Below are positions 50,897-59,611 of a stretch of 64,000 nucleotides of DNA, piece by piece. How positions within the stretch are numbered: position 1 is the first letter of the stretch; the number at the start of each line of letters is the position of its first letter. A program made the position numbers and the translations under genes. The stretch is from Chloroflexia bacterium SDU3-3 (GTDB lineage Bacteria > Chloroflexota > Chloroflexia > Chloroflexales > Roseiflexaceae): the NCBI GenBank assembly GCA_009268125.1, contig WBOU01000020.1:1-64000 (forward strand), given 5' to 3'. A model generated the notes under the pieces. It did no database searches. It saw only the letters and a program-made list of their open reading frames with translations, and was not told where the DNA came from.

Positions 50897-51457
50897 ATGC
50901 GACCACTGCGCTACTCAATCAACATCACGCTGGATGGCTGCTGCGACCACCAGTCGATATCGCCGGACGAAGAGCTGCACCGCCACGCGGCCGAGACTAT
51001 CGCGCGGGCCGACGCCCTGCTGTTTGGCCGGGTGACCTACGAGATGATGGAAATAGCCTGGCGCGAGCCAGCGCAGACCGGAGCAAGGCCTGATTGGATG
51101 GACGAGTGGATGCTGCCGTTCGCCCAGACGATCGATGCGACCAAGAAGTATGTGGTGTCGAGCACCCTAGATCAGGTCGACTGGAACGCGGAGCTGCTGC
51201 GCGGGGATCTGGGGCAGGCGGTCCGGCAGCTCAAGCAGGAGCCAGGGCGCGGCCTGTACGTGGGCGGTGTGCGGCTGCCGCTGGCCCTGGCCGAGCTGGG
51301 GCTGATCGACGAGTACGAGTTTATCGTGCACCCCAAGGTTGCGGGCCACGGGCCGACCTTGTTCGCGGGGCTGTCCCAGCATGTCGATCTAAGGCTTGTG
51401 GGCCAGATCCCGTTCAGCTCGGGGGCGGTGGCGATGCAGTATGTGCCGAGCCGGTAG
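50897..51457 (+). CDS. Dihydrofolate-reductase/RibD-like protein
   Basis: This 186-residue protein of the RibD C-terminal/DHFR-like family has INITLDGCCDHQ at the start, ALLFGRVTYEMM (NADPH-binding G-R-x-T-Y-x-x-M), LYVGGVRLPLALAELGLIDEY and IVHPKVAGHGPTLF. These reductases are widespread; the substrate is usually unknown. AAGGAGG eight bases before the ATG at 50897 sets the start against the upstream ATG. Confidence 0.88.
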   Translation: MRPLRYSINITLDGCCDHQSISPDEELHRHAAETIARADALLFGRVTYEMMEIAWREPAQTGARPDWMDEWMLPFAQTIDATKKYVVSSTLDQVDWNAELLRGDLGQAVRQLKQEPGRGLYVGGVRLPLALAELGLIDEYEFIVHPKVAGHGPTLFAGLSQHVDLRLVGQIPFSSGAVAMQYVPSR

Positions 51458-51490
51458 CGGCAAGCCCATGCAACAGCTCGGCGATAGACC

Positions 51491-51549
51491 GCCCAACGAT
51501 GGTGCCCGCCCACCACAAGGGCGGCAGTAGCTGCGCACCACCGTTGGGG
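51491..51549. other. attC-like 59-bp imperfect palindrome
   Basis: GCCCAAC at 51491-51497 and GTTGGGG at 51543-51549 face each other. The arms CCCAACGATGGTGC and GCACCACCGTTGGG pair with one mismatch, and CCGCCC/GGGCGG pair inside. The shape recalls an integron attC site or a cruciform terminator between the convergent genes ending at 51457 and 51563. Confidence 0.45.
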
Positions 51550-51562
51550 GCAAGCGCGCAGG

Positions 51563-52918
51563 CTACTGGGTGCGCCAGCGCACATCCGCATCGGGCGATG
51601 CTGGGCCGAGCGGCTGGGCCGGCGTGTCGCGCAGGTAGCGGTCGAAGAAGCCGCGCAGGTATTTGTCCACAGTGCGCAGCCCGCCGCGCGGGTCGAGGCC
51701 CTGCGGCGCGAGCAGCGGCGAGAGCAGCGGGCTAAAGGTAAACGAGAGATGTCCGCTGTTGGGCAGCTCCAGCCAGTAGGCATCGGCTCGGGCATTTGCG
51801 ATCAGCCGCGTCCAGTCCGCTATCGCGCTGGGGTAGCGGTTGCTGTCGGCGGAGCTCATCAGCAGCAGCGGGCGCACGGCGGGCATGGCCGCGCTGCCGC
51901 CATACAGCCCGCCGTCCATGTCTACGGCGGCCCGGCAGCGGCTGTCGACGCGGCATACCTCCAGCGCGGTCGCGCCGCCGAAGGAGTGCCCAAACGAGCC
52001 GATGCGGGCCAGATCAAGCCGACCCGCCAGCAGCGGATCCTCGCGCGCCCAGGCCTCAAGCGTGTCATAGACAAAGCGCTGGTCGGCGACCCACACCGGA
52101 AACACCCGCTCGGTGACCAGCGCCGCGTCGGGCTCTACGCCAGCAGGGATGCCGAAGCGCTCCATGCTGTAGTAGCGCGTCTCGCCATCCGGGAAGACGG
52201 TCACAGCGGCGGCGTCGGTGTGGTCGATCGCCACCACCACATACCCCCAGCTGGCTAGATCCTGAAAAGTCGAGCTGTTCTGCAGGCGCAGGCCCACCAT
52301 CCCGTGCGAGAACACCAGCACGGGGAACGGCACGCCGTCCGCCTGCGCGGCCACATCTTCGCTGGCGGCCAGCTGAACATAGCGCAGGTGCTGGAACACC
52401 AGCGCGGGCAGGCCGGTGAGGTTGGCAAGCCCGGTCGCCACCTGATCGGGGTCGTGCGTGAGCGGGGCGGGCGCGCCGCCCGAGGCCGCCGGGTACCAGA
52501 CCGAGACCATCAGCCGCCGCCCGCGGGCGGGGTCGACCAGCGCACGGTTCACCAGGCCGACCGGGTAGGGGCCGGTGGGCGCGGGAAGCGTAAACACTGG
52601 CAGCGCCCAGCCCGCGAGCGTGCTGCCGAGCACCAGCGCTAGCGCGATGGCGGCGCTGGCCAGCCGACCACGCCTGCGGGCTGGCGCTTGCCTGCGGCGC
52701 GGCGTAGCCCACATGCCGCCCGCCGCCACCAGCGCCGCAAGCAGATACAGCGGGATCAGCTGCGCCCGCCAGCCTTCTGCGGCAAGATGGATCGCCAGCG
52801 CCAGGGCAGGCGCCAGCGCCGCGGGGAACAGGCCGCGCTGCCGCCAGGGCTGCGGCAGATATGGGAGCGCGATTATCGGAATAAATGACAGGCAGAAGAG
52901 CCATTCAAACAAGCGCAT
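51563..52918 (-). CDS. Membrane-anchored alpha/beta hydrolase, PAF-acetylhydrolase-like
   Basis: This 451-residue protein has about four hydrophobic helices in residues 1-115, then an alpha/beta-hydrolase domain. The nucleophile elbow is IGSFGHSFGGATAL, the oxyanion strand is PFPVLVFSHGMVGLR and the catalytic His is probably in LPNSGHLSFT, with the DNR/SADSNRYP region before it. This is the pattern of platelet-activating-factor acetylhydrolase/dienelactone-hydrolase-like enzymes. The start at 52918 has AAGAAGGA upstream. Confidence 0.85.
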   Translation of the reverse strand: MRLFEWLFCLSFIPIIALPYLPQPWRQRGLFPAALAPALALAIHLAAEGWRAQLIPLYLLAALVAAGGMWATPRRRQAPARRRGRLASAAIALALVLGSTLAGWALPVFTLPAPTGPYPVGLVNRALVDPARGRRLMVSVWYPAASGGAPAPLTHDPDQVATGLANLTGLPALVFQHLRYVQLAASEDVAAQADGVPFPVLVFSHGMVGLRLQNSSTFQDLASWGYVVVAIDHTDAAAVTVFPDGETRYYSMERFGIPAGVEPDAALVTERVFPVWVADQRFVYDTLEAWAREDPLLAGRLDLARIGSFGHSFGGATALEVCRVDSRCRAAVDMDGGLYGGSAAMPAVRPLLLMSSADSNRYPSAIADWTRLIANARADAYWLELPNSGHLSFTFSPLLSPLLAPQGLDPRGGLRTVDKYLRGFFDRYLRDTPAQPLGPASPDADVRWRTQ

Positions 52919-53205
52919 GGTCGATCCTTCTTTGTCGGCATTGGGTCGGCCCAGGGTAGCCCCCGAGCTGGAGCGCGTGGAGTCGCTCGCTCGACAGGAA
53001 AACACCACACGCGCGGCGTTTGTGACAGCGAGCCGAAGATTTGACGTTTTCGGCCACGGATGGTACAAGCATAGGTGGAACCCACGACCTTGAACGACGT
53101 TATGCCCAACACACGCCTGCAGCGGGTGCCGCCGCGCATCCAGCGCGACTGGGGTGCTCGCCCATAGGCGGCTGGCGCAGATCTTCATTCAGCGAGGAGG
53201 GAACG

Positions 53206-53613
53206 ATGGCGACGGCTGACGACAACATCGAGACAGCAAAACGCTACCTGCGGGCGATCGAGCAGGGAGCCGACTTCGACACGCTGGCGGGCTTCTACAC
53301 CCCGGATGTGGTGCAGCGCGAGTACCCCAATCAGCTTGTGCCGAGGGGAGCCGAGCGCGGGCTAGAACAGCTGCGCGAGGCAGGCGAGCGCGGGCGGCAG
53401 GTGGTCGCCTCGCAGCGCTACGAGGTGCGCAACGCGGTGGCGAGCGGGGATTGGGTGGCCCTGGAGGTGACCTGGATCGCGGCGGTGAAGGTGCCGGTCG
53501 GCACCATCCCGGCGGGCGGCGAGATGCGCGCAAACTTCGGCGTGTTCCTGCAGTTCCGCGACGGCAAGATCGCGCGCCAGCACAACTACGACTGCTTCGA
53601 CCCTTTTATGTAG
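53206..53613 (+). CDS. SnoaL-like (NTF2 fold) protein
   Basis: This 135-residue protein begins NIETAKRYLRAIEQGADFDT and has VVQREYPNQLVPRG and FLQFRDGKIARQHNYDCFD, the pattern of SnoaL-like/ketosteroid-isomerase-fold proteins. The ligand is unknown. GAGGAGGGA precedes the ATG at 53206. It lies before the SDR gene on the same strand, with about 80 bases between them. Confidence 0.8.
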   Translation: MATADDNIETAKRYLRAIEQGADFDTLAGFYTPDVVQREYPNQLVPRGAERGLEQLREAGERGRQVVASQRYEVRNAVASGDWVALEVTWIAAVKVPVGTIPAGGEMRANFGVFLQFRDGKIARQHNYDCFDPFM

Positions 53614-53691
53614 CGGCGTTGCACCAAGCAGACACACAAGGTCGTTGGGGTATCACACTGCAGCAGCTAATAGCAATGGGGGTCACAGGCT

Positions 53692-54531
53692 ATGGGAGCT
53701 TTGACAGGCAAGGTTGCGCTCGTGACCGGGGCCAGCCGAGGGGTTGGCAAGGGAATCGCACAGGGGCTAGGCGAGGCTGGCGCAACCGTCTATGTGACCG
53801 GGCGCACCACCGAGGAGGGCCGCGCAGCCGTCGATCTGCCGGGGACGATCCAGCAGACCGCCGAGGAGGTCACGAGGCTGGGCGGGGTGGGCATCGCGGC
53901 CCCGTGCGACCATACGCGCGACGAGGAGGTCGAGCAGGTTGTCCAGCGCATCCAGAATGAGCAGGGCCGACTGGACATCCTGGTCAACAATGTCTGGGGC
54001 GGCTACGAGCAGTTCAACGATGGTACCGAGTTCTGGAACGAAAAGGGCTTCTGGACCGTGCCGCTCTCGCGCTGGGACAAGTCGTTCCAGGCAGGCGTGC
54101 GCGCCCACTATGTGGCCTCCGCGCTGGCGGCGCCGCTGATGATCGCCCAAGGCTCAGGGCTGATTGTCAACGTGTCCTTCTTCGCCGCCCAGCGCGATGA
54201 CCGGGGGGTGATCTACGGCGTGGCCAAGGCGGCGGATGACCGTATGGCAGCCTGCATGGCCCACGAGCTGCGCGAGCACCATGTGGCGGTCGTGAGCCTG
54301 TACCCCGGCCTGGTGCGGACGGAGGGGGTGATGAAGGCGGCGGCGTTCTTCGACCTGAGCAACTCGGAGTCGCCGCAGTTCCTGGGGCGCGCGGTGGCGG
54401 CGCTTGCAGCAGACGCCAGGGCCATCGAGAAGACCGGGCAGGTGCTGGTAGCCGCCCAGCTGGCCCTAGAGTATGGCTTCACCGACATCGATGGCAAGCA
54501 GCCCCGCCCGCTCACCGTGGCCGAGAGCTGA
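53692..54531 (+). CDS. Short-chain dehydrogenase/reductase (DHRS1-like)
   Basis: This 279-residue protein has a Rossmann glycine loop VTGASRGVGKG (11-21), NNVWGG (99-104), catalytic S162 and the Y175-x3-K179 pair in IYGVAK. The NNxWGG variant and the long loop after it are typical of the DHRS1-like subfamily. Cofactor NAD(P)H; substrate unknown. It may be co-transcribed with the SnoaL-like gene upstream and the DUF1428 gene 46 bases downstream. Confidence 0.9.
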   Translation: MGALTGKVALVTGASRGVGKGIAQGLGEAGATVYVTGRTTEEGRAAVDLPGTIQQTAEEVTRLGGVGIAAPCDHTRDEEVEQVVQRIQNEQGRLDILVNNVWGGYEQFNDGTEFWNEKGFWTVPLSRWDKSFQAGVRAHYVASALAAPLMIAQGSGLIVNVSFFAAQRDDRGVIYGVAKAADDRMAACMAHELREHHVAVVSLYPGLVRTEGVMKAAAFFDLSNSESPQFLGRAVAALAADARAIEKTGQVLVAAQLALEYGFTDIDGKQPRPLTVAES

Positions 54532-54577
54532 TACAGCCGCCGCGATCGGTCGCGCCACAGCACAAAGGAGAAACCAC

Positions 54578-54976
54578 ATGGCCTACATCGACTGCTACCT
54601 TGTACCCGTCCCGATCGAGAACAGAGCCGCCTACGAGCAGCTGGCGCGCATCTCCGAGCAGGTGCTGCGCGAGTGCGGCGCGGTGCGCGTCACCGAGTGC
54701 TGGCTCGATCGCACCGGCCCCGAGGCCGCGTCGTACCATGGCAGTGACGCCAGGCTGGAATCGGCCCAGTACGCGACCTTCGCCCAGGCCGCAGGCGCAC
54801 GCGAGGGCGAGACCGTGGTGATCTCGTTTGTAGAGTGGCCAGACAAGGCTACAAGAGACAGCGGCATGGCGAAGATGACCAGCGACCCGCGCATGCAGTT
54901 TGCCGATCAGCCGCCAGCCTTCGACGGAAGACGGCTGATCGCTGGCGGGTTTACGCCCATGCTGGGCGGGGCGTAG
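54578..54976 (+). CDS. DUF1428-family protein
   Basis: This 132-residue protein begins AYIDCYLVPVPIENRAAYEQ and has ETVVISFVEWPDKATRDSG with a C-terminal RRLIAGGFTPML. These are diagnostic of DUF1428 (YbaA-like), a small ferredoxin-fold family of unknown function. AAAGGAG lies seven bases before the ATG. Confidence 0.92.
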   Translation: MAYIDCYLVPVPIENRAAYEQLARISEQVLRECGAVRVTECWLDRTGPEAASYHGSDARLESAQYATFAQAAGAREGETVVISFVEWPDKATRDSGMAKMTSDPRMQFADQPPAFDGRRLIAGGFTPMLGGA

Positions 54977-54983
54977 CGCTACC

Positions 54984-55136
54984 GTGCATGCGGAGCTGCG
55001 CCCCGCACCCGATGCTGGCCTTGCGCCGCGCCAGTGGCCACCGTTTCAGGATGTCTCCGGGCACACCTTCGGCGCTGGCTTGCTCTGGATCGACCAAGCG
55101 CAGATCGGCATGCTATGGATTGCGGAGGAGGACTAG
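54984..55136 (+). CDS. Possible 50-residue orphan or gene tail
   Basis: A GTG-started frame encodes a protein ending FGAGLLWIDQAQIGMLWIAE plus two acidic residues. The sequence looks protein-like in composition but has no ribosome site and no recognised family. It may be a gene fragment. The remaining bases up to 55240 become AT-rich, and no other gene is seen. Confidence 0.25.
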   Translation: MHAELRPAPDAGLAPRQWPPFQDVSGHTFGAGLLWIDQAQIGMLWIAEED

Positions 55137-55240
55137 CCCACATCTGTAAATCCAATAATCAGTCATTTAGCACCGCCTTTCTATAGGGACAAGTTAGATA
55201 AACGTACTAAACGTACTTTACACAAAGGGAACGATAAACA

Positions 55241-55993
55241 ATGGATCAAAATATCCCCGCATATATCAAAAACCGAATACGACAAGCGACACCATTACAT
55301 CATCATGTTGTCTCCTCATCAACGCCAGTTGTTGCATTCGGAGACGTACGCAAAGCAACTATTGCTACTTTGGGACTTAATCCAAGTAGGAGCGAGTTTC
55401 AAGATCGTCAAGGAAACCTCTTAAGTAATAATAGGCAGCGCCTAGAGACACTATCCTCGCTTGATATAACTTCACTTATAGATGCATCTGATGATCATAT
55501 ATCAAAAATCTTTGAACGTTGTAATATGTATTTCACCCATAATCCATATTGGACATGGTTCGGTCAGCTTGAAATCATCTTGAATGCGCTAAACACTTCC
55601 TACAAAGATGGTAGCGCATGTCATCTTGATCTTGTACAGTGGGCAACTGACCCGGTATGGGCAAAAATCCCTACCCAGATTATTCGTGAACAGCTTATTC
55701 AATCAGATGCAGCATTTCTACGGCAGCAACTTCAATCTGAGAAAATACGCGTGCTACTTCTAAATGGCAAGAGTGTTATTAACGCTTTTTCTCAAACTCA
55801 AAAGATCAAACTACGCGAGTTACCAGAAATGCTCCGCCATCGATCGGCAAAAACACAGATTTTTGTAGGGACAGGGTTTCAAGATATAACCATTATTGGA
55901 TGGACTATCAATATCCAGTCCTCATTTGGAGTAAGCACCGAATTCAAACAAATGCTTGCTCAAAGAGTAGCAGAAATAGTAGAGAGCAGATAG
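55241..55993 (+). CDS. Uracil-DNA-glycosylase-fold-like protein, low-GC
   Basis: This 250-residue protein has LGLNPSRSEF (45-54), like motif 1 of the UDG superfamily, and VLLLNGKSVINAF (171-183), in the position of the second motif strand. A central FTHNPYWTWFGQLE and SACHLDLVQWATDP connect them. The usual catalytic Asp/His pair cannot be assigned with certainty. GC content is about 40 percent, far below the flanks. GGGAACG precedes the ATG weakly. Confidence 0.5.
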   Translation: MDQNIPAYIKNRIRQATPLHHHVVSSSTPVVAFGDVRKATIATLGLNPSRSEFQDRQGNLLSNNRQRLETLSSLDITSLIDASDDHISKIFERCNMYFTHNPYWTWFGQLEIILNALNTSYKDGSACHLDLVQWATDPVWAKIPTQIIREQLIQSDAAFLRQQLQSEKIRVLLLNGKSVINAFSQTQKIKLRELPEMLRHRSAKTQIFVGTGFQDITIIGWTINIQSSFGVSTEFKQMLAQRVAEIVESR

Positions 55994-56129
55994 AACAATA
56001 GCATATACTAAGGGGGAAATCAGACCTTTTGGGTAACGTTCTCCCCGCTTGCGCCCGATCAGCAGCAGGTGGTCCAGTCCGACTCGCTCTCATGCCCATG
56101 ATCGGCTTTTGTGAAACACAAACAACACC

Positions 56130-56657
56130 ATGCCTAACCAATTACCCCCACCCATCCCGCATAGCTACTGGGTCGGGCCGGGGCGCCTCTGCGCTGGCAA
56201 GCACCCCGGCTCCCCCAGCCCGCAGTACGCCGAGGAGGCTATCCGCGCGCTGCTCCAGGGCGGCATCGCCACCTTCATCGACCTCACCGAGGCTGGCGAG
56301 CACACCAGCTACGCGGGCATCCTGCGCCAGGAGGCCGCCCGGTTCCCCTACCCGCTGGCGCACTGCCGCCACCCCATCCCCGACCGCCACACCCCGACCG
56401 CCGAGCACATGGTTGCCATCCTGGATGTGATCGATGCCAGCCTCGCGGCGGGCCGGGGCGTCTATGTCCACTGCCTCGCCTGGATCGGGCGCACCGGAAC
56501 GGTGGTGGGCTGCTACCTGGCCCGCCACGCGATGGCGGGCGAGCCTGCGCTGCGTGCGCTGGCGTACCTGCGGCGCGGCTCCCCCGACGCGGGGTTCGCC
56601 TCGCCCGAGACCGAGGAGCAGCGCCGCTTTGTGCTGGCATGGCGGCGCGGGGCGTAG
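56130..56657 (+). CDS. Protein tyrosine phosphatase/DSP-like protein
   Basis: This 175-residue protein has the C-x5-R loop VHCLAWIGRTGT (C115, R121) and general-acid candidate D85 in HPIPDRHTP, as in dual-specificity phosphatases and archaeal PTPs. The start IPHSYWVGPGRLCAGKHPGS is typical of this bacterial group. The loop has Trp at the fourth position (LAWIG) where Gly is more usual. Substrates may be phosphoproteins, lipids or nucleotides. Confidence 0.85.
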   Translation: MPNQLPPPIPHSYWVGPGRLCAGKHPGSPSPQYAEEAIRALLQGGIATFIDLTEAGEHTSYAGILRQEAARFPYPLAHCRHPIPDRHTPTAEHMVAILDVIDASLAAGRGVYVHCLAWIGRTGTVVGCYLARHAMAGEPALRALAYLRRGSPDAGFASPETEEQRRFVLAWRRGA

Positions 56658-56738
56658 GTGCAGATGTGCGGGCCTCTGACCCCGCGCGCTATGACAAAGG
56701 CGCTCCATGTTCTCAAGGCCGCCATCAGGAATATGCCC

Positions 56739-57254
56739 ATGACATCTCCTCACTACAGCGCTAGCCACCTTTTAGCGCTTGCCGCTTGGCTTATGCCCAA
56801 CAATGCAAAAATGGTAGAGGATATGCAAGAGATCTGCAACGCACATGCCGAGCAGCAGATCCTCCTCGCCAGCGAGCAGGCCGACGAGATCAACCCATGG
56901 GACATCATCGATCCATGGGTCAGCCTCACTCGCCAATTGGAATCACACAAGCAAATAGCCATCTTCGATTGGAAAACCACCCCTGAAGATCTGCGATGGC
57001 TGCTCGATTCGATTGGAATCAGCGAGCGCACCACAGCAACGTTCTGGGAATGGCATCGCCCCGACGAGTGGCGTTGCTTCTTCGCCAGGGAGCAGCTTCA
57101 GGCCGTTGGGAAGCACCTTAGAGCATATGGGTATGCTCTGGCATATTTCGAGACGGATGATGTAGCCGTAATGATCGTCCCACTTGAACATGCACCAAAG
57201 CTGGTAGAACTTGCGCAGAAATCTGGATACGGGCGTGTTGAAATCTGGGGATGA
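56739..57254 (+). CDS. DUF6630-like hypothetical protein
   Basis: This protein of about 171 residues contains QIAIFDWKTTPEDLRWLL and GYALAYFETDDVAVMIVP, recalling the DUF6630 family. Function is unknown. AGGA eight bases before the ATG at 56739 sets the start; an ATG at 56733 and an open frame from 56658 are alternatives. GC is slightly lower than in neighbours. Confidence 0.5.
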   Translation: MTSPHYSASHLLALAAWLMPNNAKMVEDMQEICNAHAEQQILLASEQADEINPWDIIDPWVSLTRQLESHKQIAIFDWKTTPEDLRWLLDSIGISERTTATFWEWHRPDEWRCFFAREQLQAVGKHLRAYGYALAYFETDDVAVMIVPLEHAPKLVELAQKSGYGRVEIWG

Positions 57255-57272
57255 TCGCGATCATATCTACCC

Positions 57273-57278
57273 TATAAT
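57273..57278 (+). promoter_or_regulatory. TATAAT box before the RraA-like gene
   Basis: CCCTATAATAACAGC lies 48 bases before the ATG at 57326. It shares the CTATAAT context with boxes at 19831, 58873 and 61463. Confidence 0.45.
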
Positions 57279-57325
57279 AACAGCGCTATATGAGTGTGAG
57301 TGAGCGAGATAGAGGAGAAGCGATC

Positions 57326-57940
57326 ATGGACATTGACTTTAGCGCGCTCTCGACCACCGAGTACGGCAACATCCTCAGCGCCCAGCAGTGTATGGACAGC
57401 GCGATCCGCCCGCTCTGGGCAGGCATGCCCAGGATCGCAGGCGCGGCCTTCACGGTTCAGCTGGCGGCGGGCGACAACCTGATGCTCCACAAAGCCATCT
57501 ACGAAGCCCCCGCCGGATCGGTGCTCGTGGTAGATGGCGTCGATCTCCGCTCGGCGGTCGCCGGGGGCAATGTCTGCGCAGTGGCGCAGCAGAACGGCAT
57601 CGTGGGCTTCATCATCGATGGCGTCATCCGCGACATCGAGGAGATCCGCGACATCCGCTTCCCCGTGTACGCCAGAGGCCTCTTCCCCGTGCCCGGGAAG
57701 AAGAACCGCTACATCGAGCTTGCCCAGCCGGTGGTGTGCGGCGGCGTGCGGGTGAGGACCGGCGATATCATTGTGGCCGATGAGGACGGCGTGGCGGTTA
57801 TCCCTGGCGAAGACGCGGCGGATGTGTTCGAGCGGGCCAGGGCGCGGGCTATGGTGGACCGAAATATGCCACTCAGCGCGTGGGAGCGCGATCATCGGGC
57901 CAAGGTTGAGCAGGCCATGGCGAAGGCAAGAAATGCCTAG
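57326..57940 (+). CDS. RraA-family protein (HMG-aldolase-like)
   Basis: This 204-residue protein has VLVVDGVDLRSAVAGGNV (G and D of the RraA/HMG aldolase site) and GFIIDGVIRDIEEI (D98, R102, D103; metal and pyruvate-binding signature), with PVVCGGVRVRTGDIIVADEDG later. The conserved active-site residues fit 4-hydroxy-4-methyl-2-oxoglutarate/4-carboxy-4-hydroxy-2-oxoadipate aldolase or oxaloacetate decarboxylase rather than the RNase E regulator. The ATG at 57326 follows GAGGAGAAG. Confidence 0.85.
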   Translation: MDIDFSALSTTEYGNILSAQQCMDSAIRPLWAGMPRIAGAAFTVQLAAGDNLMLHKAIYEAPAGSVLVVDGVDLRSAVAGGNVCAVAQQNGIVGFIIDGVIRDIEEIRDIRFPVYARGLFPVPGKKNRYIELAQPVVCGGVRVRTGDIIVADEDGVAVIPGEDAADVFERARARAMVDRNMPLSAWERDHRAKVEQAMAKARNA

Positions 57941-58006
57941 CATCCAGGGCCAAACCACATGCTGCCAGGGGGTGCGAAACCAACCTATGTGAAGGAGGGC
58001 CGATCT

Positions 58007-58843
58007 ATGTCAACCGATAAGGTCCAGTTCACAAAAGAAAAAGAGACCATGCTCATGACCCTCAGCGGTCGAGCGATCCAGAGCCGATGGCAGCAGCCCA
58101 TCCTCCCCGACCCCTGGGCCGAAGAGGCCATGCGGCATATCGACTACGACATCAGCAAGCAGCTGACCGGGGTGGCCGCATGGCCCATCTGGAGAGATAT
58201 CGGGCCGATGATCATTGCCACACGCGCCGCAACCTTCGATCTGCTCGCAACCCGCTTTCTGGCAGATCACCCAGATGCGACGGTGCTGCACGTGGGCTGC
58301 GGCATGGACAGCCGCATCTTTCGCATCGACCCGCCCGCCACGGTCCAGTGGTTCGACGTAGACTACCCCGATGTGGTCGACCTGCGCCGCAGGCTGTTCC
58401 CCGAGCAGCGCGCGGGCTACCATATGATCGGCGCGCCGCTGGACAACCTGCGCTGGCTGGACGAGGTGCCGCGCGAGCGCCCCGGCCTGCTGATCGCCGA
58501 GGGTGTGCTGCACTACCTGACCGAGCAGGAGGTGAAGGCGCTTCTTAATGCGGTTGTCGCCCATTTCCCCGGCGGCCAGATGATCTTCGATAGCTGCAAC
58601 TCGATGATTGTGAAGCGGGTGGGCGCGAATGTGGGCGGCACTGGTGCCACCTACAAGTGGGGGCTAGACGACCCGCAGGACATCAAGCGGCTAGAGCCGA
58701 AGCTGGAGCTAGTCAAAGAGTACACTATGCCCGAGATGGTGGCGTTCTCGCGGTTTCCGCTCTGGATGCGCGCGCTCTACCGCATCCAGGACGCCAACGC
58801 CACCCTGCGCAGGGTCGAGCGCACGCTTGTCTACCACTACTAG
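58007..58843 (+). CDS. SAM-dependent O-methyltransferase, LCMT/PPM1 family
   Basis: This 278-residue protein has TVLHVGCGMDSRIFR (SAM loop, about 92-106), QWFDVDYPDVVDLRRRL and LLIAEGVLHYLTEQEV, the signature of the leucine-carboxyl/TcmP-like methyltransferase family. Such enzymes often methylate carboxyls or small metabolites; substrate unknown. AAGGAGG precedes the ATG at 58007 by eight bases. It lies 66 bases after the RraA-like gene and may share its transcript. Confidence 0.88.
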   Translation: MSTDKVQFTKEKETMLMTLSGRAIQSRWQQPILPDPWAEEAMRHIDYDISKQLTGVAAWPIWRDIGPMIIATRAATFDLLATRFLADHPDATVLHVGCGMDSRIFRIDPPATVQWFDVDYPDVVDLRRRLFPEQRAGYHMIGAPLDNLRWLDEVPRERPGLLIAEGVLHYLTEQEVKALLNAVVAHFPGGQMIFDSCNSMIVKRVGANVGGTGATYKWGLDDPQDIKRLEPKLELVKEYTMPEMVAFSRFPLWMRALYRIQDANATLRRVERTLVYHY

Positions 58844-58872
58844 CCGACGCACGCGGGTGGCCAGTATTCAGC

Positions 58873-58878
58873 TATAAT
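58873..58878 (+). promoter_or_regulatory. TATAAT box before a VOC gene
   Basis: CAGCTATAATCGCAGCG lies 77 bases before the ATG at 58955. No good -35 hexamer is seen. Confidence 0.4.
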
Positions 58879-58954
58879 CGCAGCGTCACCAATCATCGTC
58901 GTTGGGCCCTGAAGACCCGACGCCCTCACACCACCAATGAAGGGGTATGCTGCT

Positions 58955-59407
58955 ATGTCATCACGTTCGCTGGGGAACAACAGGGTGATGCAGGTCGGCC
59001 TGGTTGTCGCAGATATCGACCAGGCCGCTCGCGACTGGGCGCTCCTGCTAGGGGTTGAGCCGCCCGCCATCATCATCACCGACACGGTCGACCTCGCCCA
59101 CACCACCTATCAGGGCCAGCCGACCCCGGCCCAGGCCAAGCTAGCGTTCTTTAACCTCGGGCAGGTCAGCCTAGAGCTGATCCAGCCCCTCGGCGAGCCA
59201 AGCACCTGGAACGATCAGCTGGTGGCCCACGGGCCAAGCCTGCACCACATCGCCTTCGAGATCAGCGGCATGGACCAGCACATCCAGGGCCTGCAGGAGC
59301 GCGGCATGCAGCTGGTGCAGCGCGGCGAGTACACCGGCGGGCGCTACGCCTACCTCGACGGCCAGCAGCAGTATGGCGCGGTGATCGAGCTGCTAGAGAA
59401 CGACTGA
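58955..59407 (+). CDS. VOC-family protein (methylmalonyl-CoA-epimerase-like)
   Basis: This 150-residue protein begins RVMQVGLVVADIDQAARDWA, with FFNLGQVSLELIQPL and LHHIAFEISGMDQHI and terminal GAVIELLE. This is the VOC pattern close to methylmalonyl-CoA epimerase/glyoxalase. The two Glu and one His expected to bind metal are present (LELIQP, LHHIAF, VIELLE). The ATG at 58955 is preferred because AAGGGG lies upstream; the one at 58937 would enclose it. Confidence 0.8.
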   Translation: MSSRSLGNNRVMQVGLVVADIDQAARDWALLLGVEPPAIIITDTVDLAHTTYQGQPTPAQAKLAFFNLGQVSLELIQPLGEPSTWNDQLVAHGPSLHHIAFEISGMDQHIQGLQERGMQLVQRGEYTGGRYAYLDGQQQYGAVIELLEND

Positions 59408-59473
59408 GGCCAGACAACTTGGGGGCTAATCCGCCCTCATCTATTAAGGCCTGGCAATCATCGTATACGGGTC

Positions 59474-59506
59474 GCCTGCAGCGCTGAACTGCTGCAGGCC
59501 TTTTTT
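59474..59506 (+). terminator. Intrinsic terminator after the VOC gene
   Basis: GCCTGCAGC (59474-59482) and GCTGCAGGC (59491-59499) form a 9-bp perfect stem, followed by CTTTTTT. Clean rho-independent terminator. Confidence 0.92.
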
Positions 59507-59611
59507 GCAGCGCATGTCCGCTGTGCCGTTGGGCGCATACCATGCTGCCGCATAAAAGTATAGAGTATTGCCTAACTTTAAGCTTTCTTCTCACATCCCT
59601 GGAGCTACTTT

